NCBI GenBank assembly: GCA_027922465.2
Contig: BQMF02000067.1
Coordinates: 955,001-1,019,000 of the forward strand
Direction of reading: 5' to 3'
Source of the DNA: Turritopsis dohrnii
Lineage: Eukaryota; Cnidaria; Hydrozoa; Anthoathecata; Oceaniidae
Length of the DNA: 64,000 bases
Positions 32,645 through 43,118 of this stretch are shown one piece after another (positions within the stretch are counted from its first letter, which is position 1; each line of letters opens with the position of its first letter). The translations under genes and the position numbers were made by a program. Below the pieces are notes generated by a model, which was not told where the DNA came from, made no database searches, and was given only the letters and a program-made list of their open reading frames with translations.

Positions 32645-32860
32645 ATAGACCTTTCCCGAGTTTATTTTTTATCACACTCTGCCTCGTTTTCAATTGCGTT
32701 ACTATGACAATCGAATCTCTTGTGCTCAATCATTAACACTATCACAATTATTACACTTATTGCACATTACTGAAATGAGTCCCGTGAGATTTTGTTACCA
32801 TATTAACCATTGCGAAAACGAGGCGGAGCTTGATAAAAAATAAACTCGGGAAATGTCTAT
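32645..32860. mobile_element. Small MITE inside the Helitron gene
   Basis: Inverted arms ATAGACCTTTCCCGAGTTTA with TTTTTTATCA, and the complement ending CTCGGGAAATGTCTAT, enclose about 215 bp and disrupt the frame between FREACI and RRLLEDDAEW. TA dinucleotides are present at the arm ends, but I could not settle the target duplication. No coding content. Confidence 0.65.
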
Positions 32861-34035
32861 ACATGCTTCTCGGAATGTGTCGTAAACAACTCCATTGAAA
32901 GTACGCAAATTCTCGAAAGACGTAGCACCTGCAACATGCAACAACAAATTTCTTAGAAAAAAAAAGTTCTCCTTCTGAGGGTCGAGCATTATATAACCGA
33001 GCGACTATGGGCTTAAATGTTCTTTTTCGTTGTTGCCATTTTCCCTCCTCATTATGAAAAACATAATGATACGGAATATCTGAGTAAAGATACCGCCGTG
33101 CATCAGGATCATCTACATTCAGATTAAACCATGCTGTTTGGTGACTATCCTTTAATGCCCCTTCAGCAGCTGCCTCTTCTTCGCCAGCTCTAATATAAAC
33201 TTGGTGACGATCAGGTAAGTGAACAGCTAAGCGCTTAATAGAATGTGATTTTTCATGCATAGAGAACTCAAATATTCTCCATAATGCTTCCAGGGCACTG
33301 ACATATCGAGCATCCAGAAATGTTTTTATTTTGTCATGTTCCAAACGTTCATTAATCTCCACATTAGCACGATCGTGTCCCCTGTAAACATATTTAAAGA
33401 GATATTTCACGCTCCTGATCGTGGTACCTGCTTCCAAATTTATGTGAGCATTATACTTCTTGGACAACCACTGACAGTACGGAACTACCCATTGATTATC
33501 TAAGTCCACATTCCTTACCCTCACTGTACGGCCACTGTTACGTCTGTGATAGAGTGGATACCCATTTGCATTCATTTGGGTTGCTTCACAAAGTCGTTTT
33601 GGAAAATCCTTGGTGCAGTTGCCATCATCTCCCATACAAACTGCATAAGGGTTAGCATTCCCACAGGGACCATGAATCATACATGACTTGATGATATTAT
33701 GAAGTTCTGGTTCCTGTTCAGGATCTGGTATTTCAGCAGAAATTAATGTGTCAATGTGGTCAGCTTTACGCAGTTTGACCTCGCATGATAAATGGATAAG
33801 AATATGAGCATGAGGTAAAGAACGTTTCTGAAATTCGATAACATACAAATGAGAAATGGCTTTTCCCAAAACACCATTTTTATTTATATCCTCCAAAAGC
33901 GCTTTTAATTTCAAATTGAAAACACGCGTAATCAAGTCCGGATGATAATGTGTAAGCTCATTATCTAAGTTTTCCGTGATCTCCGTCCATTTGGGATTAC
34001 ACGTAAATGTTCAAAACAAAACCGGCTTCCCCATT
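32861..34035 (-). pseudogene. Helitron Rep (HUH) nuclease domain
   Basis: The minus strand encodes FQKRSLPHAHILIHLSCEVK, whose HAH is the HUH metal-binding motif. Further on, IRSVKYLFKYVYRGHDRANV carries the pair of catalytic tyrosines of the Helitron Rep. SPSEGE-like residues and LLLHVAGATSFENLRTFNGV follow before the MITE. The nuclease cuts and joins DNA ends in rolling-circle transposition. A TGA near 34018, a frameshift near 32990 and another near 34080 break it. The two-Tyr and HUH motifs themselves look intact. Confidence 0.92.
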
Positions 34036-34618
34036 TTAGTAACCATAGCCATAGCATCTTGATAATTCTGTTGCATGGCTTAGGACCACCCTGAAAAAAG
34101 ACGGAAGAATCACTGGTCTGCCTGCATGAAGGCCACAATTTTCTGCAACATTTTCAAGATAATCAATGAGCCCTTGATATTGCTCAACACGGAAATTGCC
34201 CTGGTTTTGACAAACATAATTAAGACGGTCAGATTCAACTTCGCAGTAACAATCCACAGTATATGGTTGAAGTAATCTTTTACCTTTTAATATGGGGCTA
34301 AAAGCATCCCTAAATGCAAACCTATAAGTATAGTATTGCAGCATGGTTGTACGACGTTGCTGGCCTGTTGCATATTCTACTACATGAGGAATGGCGGAAC
34401 TCCAGCCCATCTCTCCTCTTGGAAAAAGTACAGGATACACCATTGGATCTACATTAGGTGAATTAACAGGCAAATCCTGCAAGGGTCTATCTCTAGGGTA
34501 AACAACGATATCCCAAGCCAATGTTGGTGCACCATCTTCACCAACAAAAACAGCAGCTACTTCATCATGGTGAGGTTGCTTGTATCGACGCCTGTCACCA
34601 CCACTTTTCAAATGCATT
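34036..34618 (-). pseudogene. Helitron N-terminal domain
   Basis: It reads KSGGDRRRYKQPHHDEVAAV, FVGEDGAPTLAWDIVVYPRD, PMVYPVLFPRGEMGW and YTYRFAFRDAFSPILKGKRL. This is the conserved Helitron-like N-terminal domain that precedes the Rep nuclease. It is joined to the upstream Cys-rich part by what looks like a 77-bp intron (34619-34695) and separated from Rep by a one-base shift near 34080. Confidence 0.9.
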
Positions 34619-34695
34619 CTAACCAGGAAAACAATTTCAAAGATCTGTCAATATTAGTTCAAAATTGTTATATAATTTTCATTTTTTCCATTTAC
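34619..34695 (-). other. Candidate 77-bp intron in the Helitron gene
   Basis: On the minus strand the codons ...NCRPSE are followed by GTAAAT. After 77 bases a pyrimidine-rich stretch ends in TTAG before codons MHLKSGGD. Related Helitron proteins have these two blocks adjoining, so splicing would restore the usual protein. It could also be chance decay. Confidence 0.45.
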
Positions 34696-35480
34696 CTCAG
34701 ATGGGCGACAATTTTGTTCATTTGCAAGTTGGAATTCCTCAGCTTCTACCTAACCCATGTGTTTGTAAGCAGCTGCATATGGACTCTCCCGTAAAATGAT
34801 ATCTTGCAAAGTTTGCATGACTTCAGGGGAGCAACCTTGATTTTCTGGTCTTGCCATTCGCTCGTTGAATGCATCCATACATTCATAGATATATAATTGA
34901 CCAAAGGGTGGAGGAATACCCGGTGGTGGGTGCAAATTACCTGTTGGGTGACATACCTGGCCATTAAAAGCAAAAACTGGTTGACCACGACCTAGCGGTA
35001 CAATTAATTTCGCACTCATAGAATTAAAAGCGACCAAACTATTGACCTTTCGAATATTTTCTTGAAAGTTTTGATTGATTAGAATCACCTACTTAAAGTT
35101 CTTTAAGAACATTAGGATAATAAATATCATGTAAATGAACTTAACCTTTGTGGCAACACTTAAAATTGGTCTCGTCAGCGAACATCTTGGCACCACAAAA
35201 CTGACAGACCTTGTCCATGGCATCAAGATAATGGAGCTCAGGCATTTGGCCTTGTCGAGCAAGATGCAAGGGGGGGTTAGCATCAGCCCGTCTAGCTCTC
35301 ATACGTTGTGCATTCTCATTCTGCCTGGCTAATTTTTCACCTGGCTGTTGAGCTTGACGATATTCAACACTCCGTTGAGTATTACTGATTCTAAGTCTCT
35401 CATTCTCTGATACTGATTGGACGTTGTTCGCCTGCTGAAGCTGTTGGCGCCTTGCTTCAGCTAATCCTCATTTGCATGCC
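34696..35480 (-). pseudogene. Helitron replicase N-terminus with zinc-binding region
   Basis: The minus strand encodes Gln/Arg-rich repeats (RQNENAQRMRARRADANPPL), then LHYLDAMDKVCQFCGAKMFA and NFKCCHKG, a Cys/His group likely to bind zinc. NIRKVNSLVAFNSMSAKLIV, HPPPGIPPPFGQLYIYE and ILRESPYAAAYKHMG follow. This order matches the beginning of Helitron Rep-helicase proteins. A stop after KHMG and frame changes near 35090 break it. The initiator is not certain because the Gln-rich region continues past 35440. Confidence 0.82.
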
Positions 35481-35500
35481 GAGGCTGAATAAGAGAGCGA

Positions 35501-36395
35501 ATTTGTTGTTGATCAGGTGGCTGCAAAACAAACTGGCCATTCCTAAAAATTGCTTGGAAGCCAGGAATAATATTAGTGCCTCTTATATTAAACATCACAA
35601 CACAGAAACACTAACAGCACCAAAAAAGAATCTATATAGCCACCCTAGTGAAAAATGCACCTGGTGGAAGCGAAAACAAACCTTTCTTCCTACAAAATAA
35701 CAGACACTGGAGGAGAAATAAAACCAAACAGATAGCTAAACAACTGACGTGTAACATGTAAAAGATATGTATTAATAATATCTAAGTTTTCAGTGACAAA
35801 CCTTTCTTTCTACTTTGTCTTTCTATGTTCTGCTCTCTCTTTACTACGCAGCAAGGAACAAATGAACCTGAATAAATGCAGATATAAAAATTGCAGTAGG
35901 TAGGTAGGCAGGTAGGTAGTCTTTTCGGTTGGGTTGGAAAAACCTTTGTGGAGATTGCCATGTTTAAAAATAATAAGGACATATTATTATTACCTCGTTT
36001 TGTAATTCTTTCGCTTTTGATAAACTGGTAAACTTGATAAACTCACTGATAAACTTGATTGACAACTATATTGATAACTGGATACCATAGACAATCTATA
36101 TTTTTTGTATTTTCTTTCTGGAGCGTAACCGCAATGAATATAAACTTAATTTGTTTACTTTTTCAACGAAGGTCGTCGCTATAGTTTTTCCGATTTCAGC
36201 AACCAATAAAAACGGCGAAATGGAGATCACGTGTCAAAACAAATGATGAAACATAGGCATTTTGAGGGTTTCTTGAATGATCGAACTGCCGCTATATGAC
36301 CATGATTAAGAAGATTTTGACCATTAAAAAAACAAAAACACAACACTCACTAAGTTGAATGTGTTGCACATGCACGCGGATTAGTATAAGTAGAT
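35501..36395. other. Interval without a gene; includes a short TAGG microsatellite
   Basis: At 35897-35919 there are five imperfect units of TAGG/CAGG. Short frames elsewhere show no motif. The interval lies between the Helitron coding region and two further Helitron ends. Confidence 0.5.
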
Positions 36396-36957
36396 AGTAT
36401 CCCGCGTATAAGTTTTTTATGGGTTTTAACTGCGAAAGCAATGTGTCAAATCCTGCGTTCCCATGTGTGTGTACCCTGTGATGAAAATTTTAATTATAGA
36501 TTTGGAAACAGAAAGTGCACCCATGTTGTCGAACTCGAAAAACTGATCAGAAAAATGTACGGGATCAATTCGCTACAACCAACATTTGGAGAGATATCAT
36601 CAATCAAAGATTTTGATGACGTTATGTCCGCAGTACCAAATAAAATTTAGGCCCAAATTTTGCGTCACCCCCTCACCCGTATCGCAGACCCCAAAAAACG
36701 TCAGTTATCCCCATTGGTTCTCGAGATATTTCCCCAAAAACGTCACGTTCGATTGGGGATGCAATGCAATGATTCCCCGTGTTCATAGAAAAACTGATGT
36801 CAAATGCCACATGCTTTAGGAATGATCGTGAAAAAAATGTCTCTCGCCTCAGCGTGGTTTTACGCGCACATAAGAGGACGATGACCCTAAATTAAAACTA
36901 AATATATCACTCTCTAAAATAAAAATATGACTCACAGCGCTGATTATTATAATAAGA
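36396..36957 (-). mobile_element. Short Helitron copy, minus orientation
   Basis: On the minus strand it starts TCTTATTATAATAATCAGCG at 36957 and shares the TTTTTATTTTAGAGAGTGATAT subterminal sequence of the other Helitrons. It ends near 36396 with a degenerate ACTTATACGCGGGATACTAT. About 560 bp. The plus strand encodes a 69-residue frame (36441-36650) with CTHVVELEKLIRKMYGI, part of which recurs next to the Helitron end at 24422. Confidence 0.65.
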
Positions 36958-36967
36958 TATGTATATA

Positions 36968-38478
36968 TCTATATCCTAATACGCGCTGTGCATCCAGTTT
37001 TTAGTTTAGAGAGTGAATGTTTCGGGTCGTATTTCATGGGTAAAATCATCTTAATCATGGTCATATAACGGCAGTTAGGCCGCGCAAGACACATTCACGA
37101 TTAGTATAAGCGGAAACCCTCACAGCGCATTTGATCGTTCAAATGTTTTGATTGTTCGCAAGATCAAGAATCGATAGCGTTGATGTTGGTTTGGCAGCAA
37201 GTTTTCATTTGCTATTTTGAAAAGGAGGTAATGAAACATACAAGAGTAAAAAATCTCAAGACAACAAAGTTAGTAACGAAAGTATTCCACGAAAATTTAT
37301 TAATGTTTTTAGGGTAAGTACGCTCTCTTGAACTTTTTTCGTTTGTTTGTTGTTTTTTTTTCTTATAATATGAATAGGGTTTCTACATCATTACTTGTCC
37401 TTTAAGGAAGACCAATAAAAACAATGAAATTTGAAGAAATGAATTTTAAATCATGACGTTCTGGATTAGTGAAGAACAATATTCTATATTGATATCCAAC
37501 CTTAGCTTCGTAAAAAGAAAATCACTCGAAGGTATTAATTTGTTTTGACACGTTTACGACTTACGCGTTCGGCTTTTCAAAATAGCAGAATAGCTTCTGT
37601 TTACCTTGGATCACGGGTTCCATGAACAGTTACAGCCATTTTAATCTTTCTGTTGTTTTCATGTGCGCACAATTTATTTCTAGATCGTACCGTGAAAGGA
37701 TTTAATATGAGTATTTTTTATTTGTTTCAGATCTTCCGAGTAAAAAGATGTTTATGATGTGCAGTGTTGATAATGAACAGGCAAAATGCTTTATCTGGAA
37801 TACCTACAGAGTTTTTAATTAAAAGGGTGAGGAGTACTTTTTTCCATTTTGACGTTACATTTTTTAATCGCGGGGAACCATTGCATTGCATATTGAATTG
37901 TACAAGGCGCTTTTGGAGAATTACATTTTTGATGGTCCGCGCAGGGCTGTGATGCTTGATCGCTGACATCTTCGGTAACAGTTACTGTATTTTTCAGATC
38001 AGTTGGATGTACTTTCTCAGCATCGTTCCGTGATTTTAATTTTTGTAGCCATTTTCTGAGATGTCATTTTAAAAATCAAAACACGTAAAATATTTTGCAC
38101 AAGATGCAATTTATTTTAGAGAGTGAAAATAGCGGATGCACAACGCGTATTTGTTATTTTTGATGGGTTTCAGATCTTCCAAGTAAAACGGTTTTTTTGT
38201 TCTACGCCACAGTGTTGATTGCAAACTTGGAAAAATGTTTTATCTAGGTTGTGTCTGTTTAAGTGGATCTTTAAAACCATCGCATTACCTCCTAAGTTAG
38301 ACTTGAAGTTATTTGGAAAACATCTTTAAAACCTCTAAGAAAATAACTGGTAGTTTTATTGTCCGCGTTATTGACGAAGTGGTGACTACAACACTAACGC
38401 ACTTTCTGTTTGTCACCATTTTTTTGACACCATTTTCAAGAATTAAAATCCGTAAAAAATTTTTACACGGGTTACTAG
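36968..38478 (+). mobile_element. Non-autonomous Helitron, plus orientation
   Basis: It starts TCTATATCCTAATACGCGCT after an A and ends with the hairpin GTAAAAAATTTTTAC, then ACGGGTTACTAG before a T (38479). It is 1511 bp, encodes no replicase, and lies only 10 bp from the start of the oppositely oriented copy at 36957. Two internal segments are repeated: GTTTCAGATCTTCC (about 37726 and 38165). Confidence 0.85.
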
Positions 38479-38597
38479 TATATATATATTAAGGCAAACA
38501 AAAACCATATAATAAGCATTAAAGGAAAAGTAAGAACAGCAAGTTTATTTATACATTATAATCTTCATTTTATTGACTTTTATACAACATAAATGTT

Positions 38598-38633
38598 ACA
38601 GTAGGCCTTTCGCTATGGAAGCTCATCAGCTGT
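38598..38633 (-). ncRNA. Hammerhead ribozyme (minus strand)
   Basis: The minus strand has every conserved part in order. Stem I 5' strand ACAG is followed by core CTGATGA (matches CUGANGA), stem II GC-TTCCATA-GC, core GAAA, palindromic stem III GGCC, cleavage triplet CTA, and stem I 3' strand CTGT. ACAG pairs with CTGT, and past an internal loop AAAT pairs with ATTT. A 4-nt palindromic stem III is typical of minimal hammerheads in Penelope-like elements, which work as dimers. It would self-cleave after CTA. No Penelope gene is visible nearby, so this may be a terminal-repeat remnant. Confidence 0.75.
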
Positions 38634-38639
38634 GATTTG

Positions 38640-40436
38640 ATTCTTGTTAAAATGTTTGTTAAAAAGTGAGATTTAAATGTAAAATTTTAATAAAAATGTT
38701 TTATTAACAAAGAATAAAGTTTATAAAAATTGATAAAAGCGTGTACAGACAAAATGTCCAAAACCCCACAGAAATTGCCCAAAAGGGTACCAAGCCTTAT
38801 TAGAAGATTAACTAGGAAAATTAATGTGAATTGGTGAGAGACGCTAAAAATTTGGCTTAATGATGTTAAATGTTAAATGATGTTAAATTTAAAAATTGAA
38901 TATTTCTTAAAGAACATAGAATTCACATGGAACAAATATTAAATGATGGATTTTTGTTAAAAGCAAACAAAGATGTGGAAGGTCTTTCCATTGCCCTTCA
39001 TTTATCATGCTTTAAATTATTCTTTTGGAAATTGAAATAATCAGTGGCTATTAGTTACACTATAAAATCATAAAATATTGTGAATTATATGCAAACGAGG
39101 CTACTGCAGGATATTAACACGGTATTTAAACAAACAAAAAAATCGAGAATTGTGCATTTCCTTTAGTGTGAGGGGTCCGTGTGCATTCGCTATGCGGTTT
39201 TTTTTTGGAATTGATTTTGATTTTCTGACTCTTTTGGAGTTATCTAATCTCTGCAGTTCTTCAGGAGAAATAAGCTGCTGAAGCTGCTGAGAATCTTTTA
39301 ACCAATGTTCACTGGTAGCTTTTTTGATACACTCCAATCCAGCCTTCGACAAGGACAATCATAAAATTACTAAGGTAGAAATTCCATAAATGCATCAGGT
39401 GTATCACAAATAAGATACTTCATAAAGTATCTAAGGAAGTACAAATAACTCTTGATAATTACTGTTTTACGGGCTGTCTAAAATTTAGTCAACCAGTTAT
39501 TTCGCAGCTCGATACTATCAAATATTGCTCCTAATTCAAATGGGCCTTCACTAGCATCTCTATAAATAAGTTGCACTTGGAGTGAATGCTGTTTAGCTTG
39601 TGGCACAGGTTTGCTTTTTCTGTCAGGACTTATCAGCCAATTTTCAAAAAGGTTGAAGCAGGAATTCGTATTCCACGATGTAATCAATATTTGATTCTAC
39701 GGCTTCATTATCTGTATCATCACCTTCAATCGCTAGTATGTAGAGAAGAATCAATCATCTTAACATCATAAACAGCTGACTATATCACTTTCAATTGAAG
39801 ACGTGCTTAATGATAATGAACTATCATAAGGCCGAGAGAAAAATGTCTCAGCAGTTTTCTTGCCACCCTCAGCTTTCTATACAATAGTTCATTATTTTTT
39901 AACATGTGTAAGTCACAAAATATAAAACTACACAGCCACTATAAGTTGAAACAGCATTGGCGAACACATACAAGATACGAAAACAACATTAACAACTCTA
40001 AAACGTAACAACAAAACTTCTTCATTGAGGGATTCGCGATCTACTAGCATATCACTACCAGGTTCTGTTTCGGTATTAATTGGTTTGGGTCGTTCATACA
40101 AACAAACAGAAATTCCGGCAACTCCGCTGAATCTGACAGCAACAACAACAAAATAACACTTAAAAATAACATCTATTATTTGCATTTGAAATCTTGAAAA
40201 AGCAACAGTAAAGTTAGTTGTTAGAGTAAATTTGTTATAACGTATTTCCTCAAATAAGCGCTGCGGCGCTCTTTAAATTTTCGAGATTTTAGGTGCGGCG
40301 CTTGTAACAGGCCCGCGCTCTTTTCAAATTATTGATTCCAACTTAATGAAGGCCTGAGAAATCAAGGAAACAACCCATGAAATTGAAAACTATACTTTTG
40401 ATTTTTAAAAATATTTTCTTATTATTAGAAGAATAC
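38640..40436. other. Interval without a recognisable gene
   Basis: Minus-strand frames at 39358-39101 (ESxKxxKKNRIANAHGPL type, basic) and 39687-39478 have some coding look but no motif I can name. A GC-rich palindromic patch GCGCTGCGGCGCTC / GGTGCGGCGCTT lies at 40258-40302. The rest is AT-rich. Confidence 0.35.
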
Positions 40437-40604
40437 TTATAATATTTCAATATCTTCATTGCTAGCGCTCTCAAGATCATCATCAATCAAGTGAAAGGGC
40501 TGGCAGGCATCTTCCACGTGTGATTATGAAATCTTAACAGGATTGCGCGATGATGCCACTGGTTCTTGCAATGTCTCCTGAAGTCTCCCTGTGTTACACC
40601 ATTT
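40437..40604 (-). pseudogene. pogo-type transposase, acidic C-terminal end
   Basis: The minus strand reads LQETLQEPVASSRNPVKIS, a TAA, then CQPFHLIDDDLESASNEDIE and a stop at 40437-40439. An acidic tail is usual at the end of pogo/Tigger-like transposases. It is the continuation of the pogo fragment at 45241-45660; the gypsy element separates the two. Confidence 0.6.
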
Positions 40605-40696
40605 TGTATTATGTTTGTATATGCCGGTCATGGCAAAATAAAGCCATGCTTTATGCAGATCAAATATGGCGTTAATAGATTCGTGACCTCTTTACA
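40605..40696 (+). repeat. Left LTR, 92 bp
   Basis: Starts TGTATTATGTTTGTATATGC and ends GACCTCTTTACA. It contains AATAAA in GGCAAAATAAAGCC, a possible poly(A) signal. Unusually short for a gypsy LTR. Confidence 0.88.
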
Positions 40697-40699
40697 ACT

Positions 40700-40713
40700 T
40701 GGTGTCGGAAGTG
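40700..40713 (+). promoter_or_regulatory. Primer-binding site TGGTGTCGGAAGTG
   Basis: Begins with TGG, the complement of a tRNA 3' CCA, three bases after the left LTR. TGGTGTC-GAAGTG sites are seen in Mag-type gypsy elements. The priming tRNA was not identified. Confidence 0.75.
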
Positions 40714-40761
40714 TTTCATTTTACTCGCATAAACAAATAGTTTAAAGTAAGGAATTTCAAA

Positions 40762-41949
40762 ATGAATACTCACAAAAGACCAGAACTGAAACTAGCTGGA
40801 AACATTTCAGAAAATTTCAAAAACTTTGAACTGAGATTCAATGATTACTGCATTCAATCAGACTACAGAGATTTGGACAAAGACCCACGAACAGAGCAAG
40901 AAGAACATTATGTAAAACCATTATTAGAGATCTCCGCACTTCGATCATCAATGCCAGATGAAGCTCTTCAAGTGATACGTTACACTATTGAACCATCAAT
41001 CCCAGAAACTGACAAGAAAAAACCTTGGGTATGGATGGAGCGTACACATTACACTGGAACAACCAGCTCTACTCTAATGACTGATCGGTTCAAGTTTTGG
41101 CATGCCTCCCAGAACCACAATGAAACAGTCCAAGAGTGGGAGGTCAGAATACGACAAGCAGGCAGCTTTTGTGAATATGATAGAAGTACAGATATTATGT
41201 ACCGAGATAAATTTGTATTTGGACTTTGTAACGATACTATAAGCACAGAACTGTTAAAAAGCCATCTGAGACTTGATGGGACACAGAAAGCGATGGCTGA
41301 TGTTGTTGCTGAAGCCAAACCCATGGAATCTGCACGTGTGACAAACAAACTCATCAATGATGCCACATTAGGCATAGAAGAAATTGTCAATTGGACCAAA
41401 TCATCACAGCAACAACAATCAACAAGGAAAAAGAGCCGAGACATGAAACTTAAGCGTGAACCCCATACCTGCCACTGGTGTGGAAATATCAAAGGCCCAC
41501 ACCCATGGAAAAATTGTCCAACCAATGGGCGTAAATGTACAAAGTGTGGTGGATATGATCATTTTGCAAGAGTATGCCTGGAACAACAAAACATCAATAG
41601 CCAAGGAAAAGGATACAATAGACCCATACACAACCAAAACAACAACCAACGGTTTTCAAACCCAAACCTGAGTTCAACCAACACTCGCCGGCCACCAAAC
41701 CAAGTTCATGCAATGTCAACATACAGCCAACCAGAAATCCTAATAGAACCATCACCGGAACAAGAAGATCAACCAACCTATTACACTGATGAACAACCTC
41801 TATATCACGGTGCAACGTACACAATAGACCACCAAAACAGCCTGAAAGAAATACTTTTCAACCCTTTTATGCTCTTCAACAGAAAGAAACTTTGTAAAGC
41901 TGAAATTCCAGATCGATTCGGCCGCAACATCCAACACAATATCTCGTGA
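40762..41949 (+). CDS. Gypsy Gag
   Basis: ATG 40762 opens a 395-residue frame. The N-terminal half is the capsid-like region (NFKNFELRFNDYCIQSDY ... TLMTDRFKFWHASQNHNETV). Two zinc knuckles follow: CHWCGNIKGPHPWKNC and CTKCGGYDHFARVC. They bind the element RNA. A Pro/Asn/Gln-rich tail leads to a stop at 41947-41949. The last residues overlap the protease region, which reads in another frame. The capsid and nucleocapsid parts look undamaged. Confidence 0.88.
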   Translation: MNTHKRPELKLAGNISENFKNFELRFNDYCIQSDYRDLDKDPRTEQEEHYVKPLLEISALRSSMPDEALQVIRYTIEPSIPETDKKKPWVWMERTHYTGTTSSTLMTDRFKFWHASQNHNETVQEWEVRIRQAGSFCEYDRSTDIMYRDKFVFGLCNDTISTELLKSHLRLDGTQKAMADVVAEAKPMESARVTNKLINDATLGIEEIVNWTKSSQQQQSTRKKSRDMKLKREPHTCHWCGNIKGPHPWKNCPTNGRKCTKCGGYDHFARVCLEQQNINSQGKGYNRPIHNQNNNQRFSNPNLSSTNTRRPPNQVHAMSTYSQPEILIEPSPEQEDQPTYYTDEQPLYHGATYTIDHQNSLKEILFNPFMLFNRKKLCKAEIPDRFGRNIQHNIS

Positions 41950-42058
41950 CACAGTTCAGAAGTACTTCCCTGACCTCCAGCTTAAAAAATCGCGTTGTGT
42001 ACTGTTACCATTTGGGAACAGAAGTGAACCAATCAAGCCTATTGGACAAATCACCTTA
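41890..42058 (+). pseudogene. Gypsy protease region
   Basis: In a frame different from the end of Gag, the sequence reads KFQIDSAATSNTISRDTVQK, then YFPDLQLKKSRCVLLPFGNR. 'DSA' occupies the place of the catalytic D(T/S)G triad of retroviral-type aspartic proteases. Ala instead of Gly is unusual and may reflect decay. It leads without a break into the ALLSG and polymerase region. Confidence 0.65.
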
Positions 42059-43110
42059 TTGTGTGAGAAATTCAAGAAATACTACTGTCTCCTGTTCCAA
42101 GTTCTCCATCCAAACGACATGAATGGAAAACCAGCTCTTCTGTCAGGTGAAGACTACGAAAGAATGAAAATCATAACCGTCAATACTGATGCAGCTTATT
42201 CTTTACAAGAGGAACCCAGTGTCCAACAACATGACACCAGCCGCCAAGCACAACCACAACTTCACAATGCATCGCCAAATACAACCTGTCCACTGACTAA
42301 AGAGTCCCTCATAGATAGTTACAAAAACAACTTCACTGTTGTTGGCTGTCTCCAGCCGCCAGTACCATTTCAGGTAAAAGATAACGTAACACCAATACAA
42401 ATGCCAATTCATCGAGTGCCAATGAGCAAACGATTGAAAGAAAAGGCAGCTATAGAGCGATATGTCAAGGAAGGCATTCTAGAGAAAGTAACGAAACCAA
42501 CACCATGGTGTTCTAATATATTGTGCAGAAAACAGCCGAACAAGTATCGTGTATGTATAGACCCCAGTCAAATGATCAACCATGCCATAGAGAGACCAGT
42601 TTACCAAATGCCAACATTGAATGAACACTTGCACAAACTCAATAACGCGAAATGCTTCACAGTAATTGATGTCAAAGATGGTTGTTTTCATGTACCACTG
42701 GATGAAAAATCCTCAGGAATGACAACAATGCACACTACTTATGGACGATATCGATGGAAGAGACTTCCATGTGGTATCAAGAGTTCACCAGAAGATTTCC
42801 AAATGAGACTCATGACAGCATTAGAAGATCTAGAGGGCATAGCACCCATAGCCGATGATATTCTAGTACATGGCTGTGGTGACACATATGAAGCAGCAGA
42901 AAAGGATCACGATAAAAATATGATCGCACTCATGGAAAGGGCTTAAAGTAAAGACATCCGTTTTAATCCGGGAAAACTCAAATTTAAGCAAAAAGAGCTG
43001 AAATTTATAGGACACATCCTTACTCAAGATGGCATCAAAGTAGATCCTGAAAAAAACTAATGCTATTTTACAAATGCCCAGACCACATGACAAACAAAGC
43101 CTTCAATGAT
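42059..43110 (+). pseudogene. Gypsy reverse transcriptase
   Basis: Motifs in order: VPMSKRLKEKAAIERYVKEG, WCSNILCRKQPNKYRVCIDP, CFTVIDVKDGCFHVPL (first Asp), RYRWKRLPCGIKSSPEDFQ and GIAPIADDILVHG (catalytic pair; most gypsy elements have YxDD or IxDD). A TAA at 42944-42946 breaks the frame within KxLKLNPxKLKF-type sequence. FNPGKLKFKQKELKFIGHIL then continues in the same frame, with another TAA after DPEKN. Copying of element RNA into DNA is its role. It is inactive as it stands. Confidence 0.9.
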
Positions 43111-43118
43111 TCATTGAA

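Larger units (their letters stand above)
26867..35500 (-). mobile_element. Autonomous Helitron, multiply interrupted
   Basis: On the minus strand this holds the parts of a Helitron replicase in order: an N-terminal Cys-rich region, the Helitron N-terminal domain, an HUH Rep nuclease and a Pif1-family helicase. Insertions split it: a small MITE (32645-32860), a PHD-finger TIR element (30604-31717) and a piggyBac (27365-30026). The helicase also contains an internal duplication. The outer borders are not resolved. The 3' side abuts the MITE at 26863, and the 5' terminus was not found. Stops and frameshifts make it inactive. Confidence 0.85.

Noticed and set aside
41049..41525. Minus-strand frame of 158 residues
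   Set aside because: It is antisense to gypsy Gag, which has zinc knuckles and a clear start.
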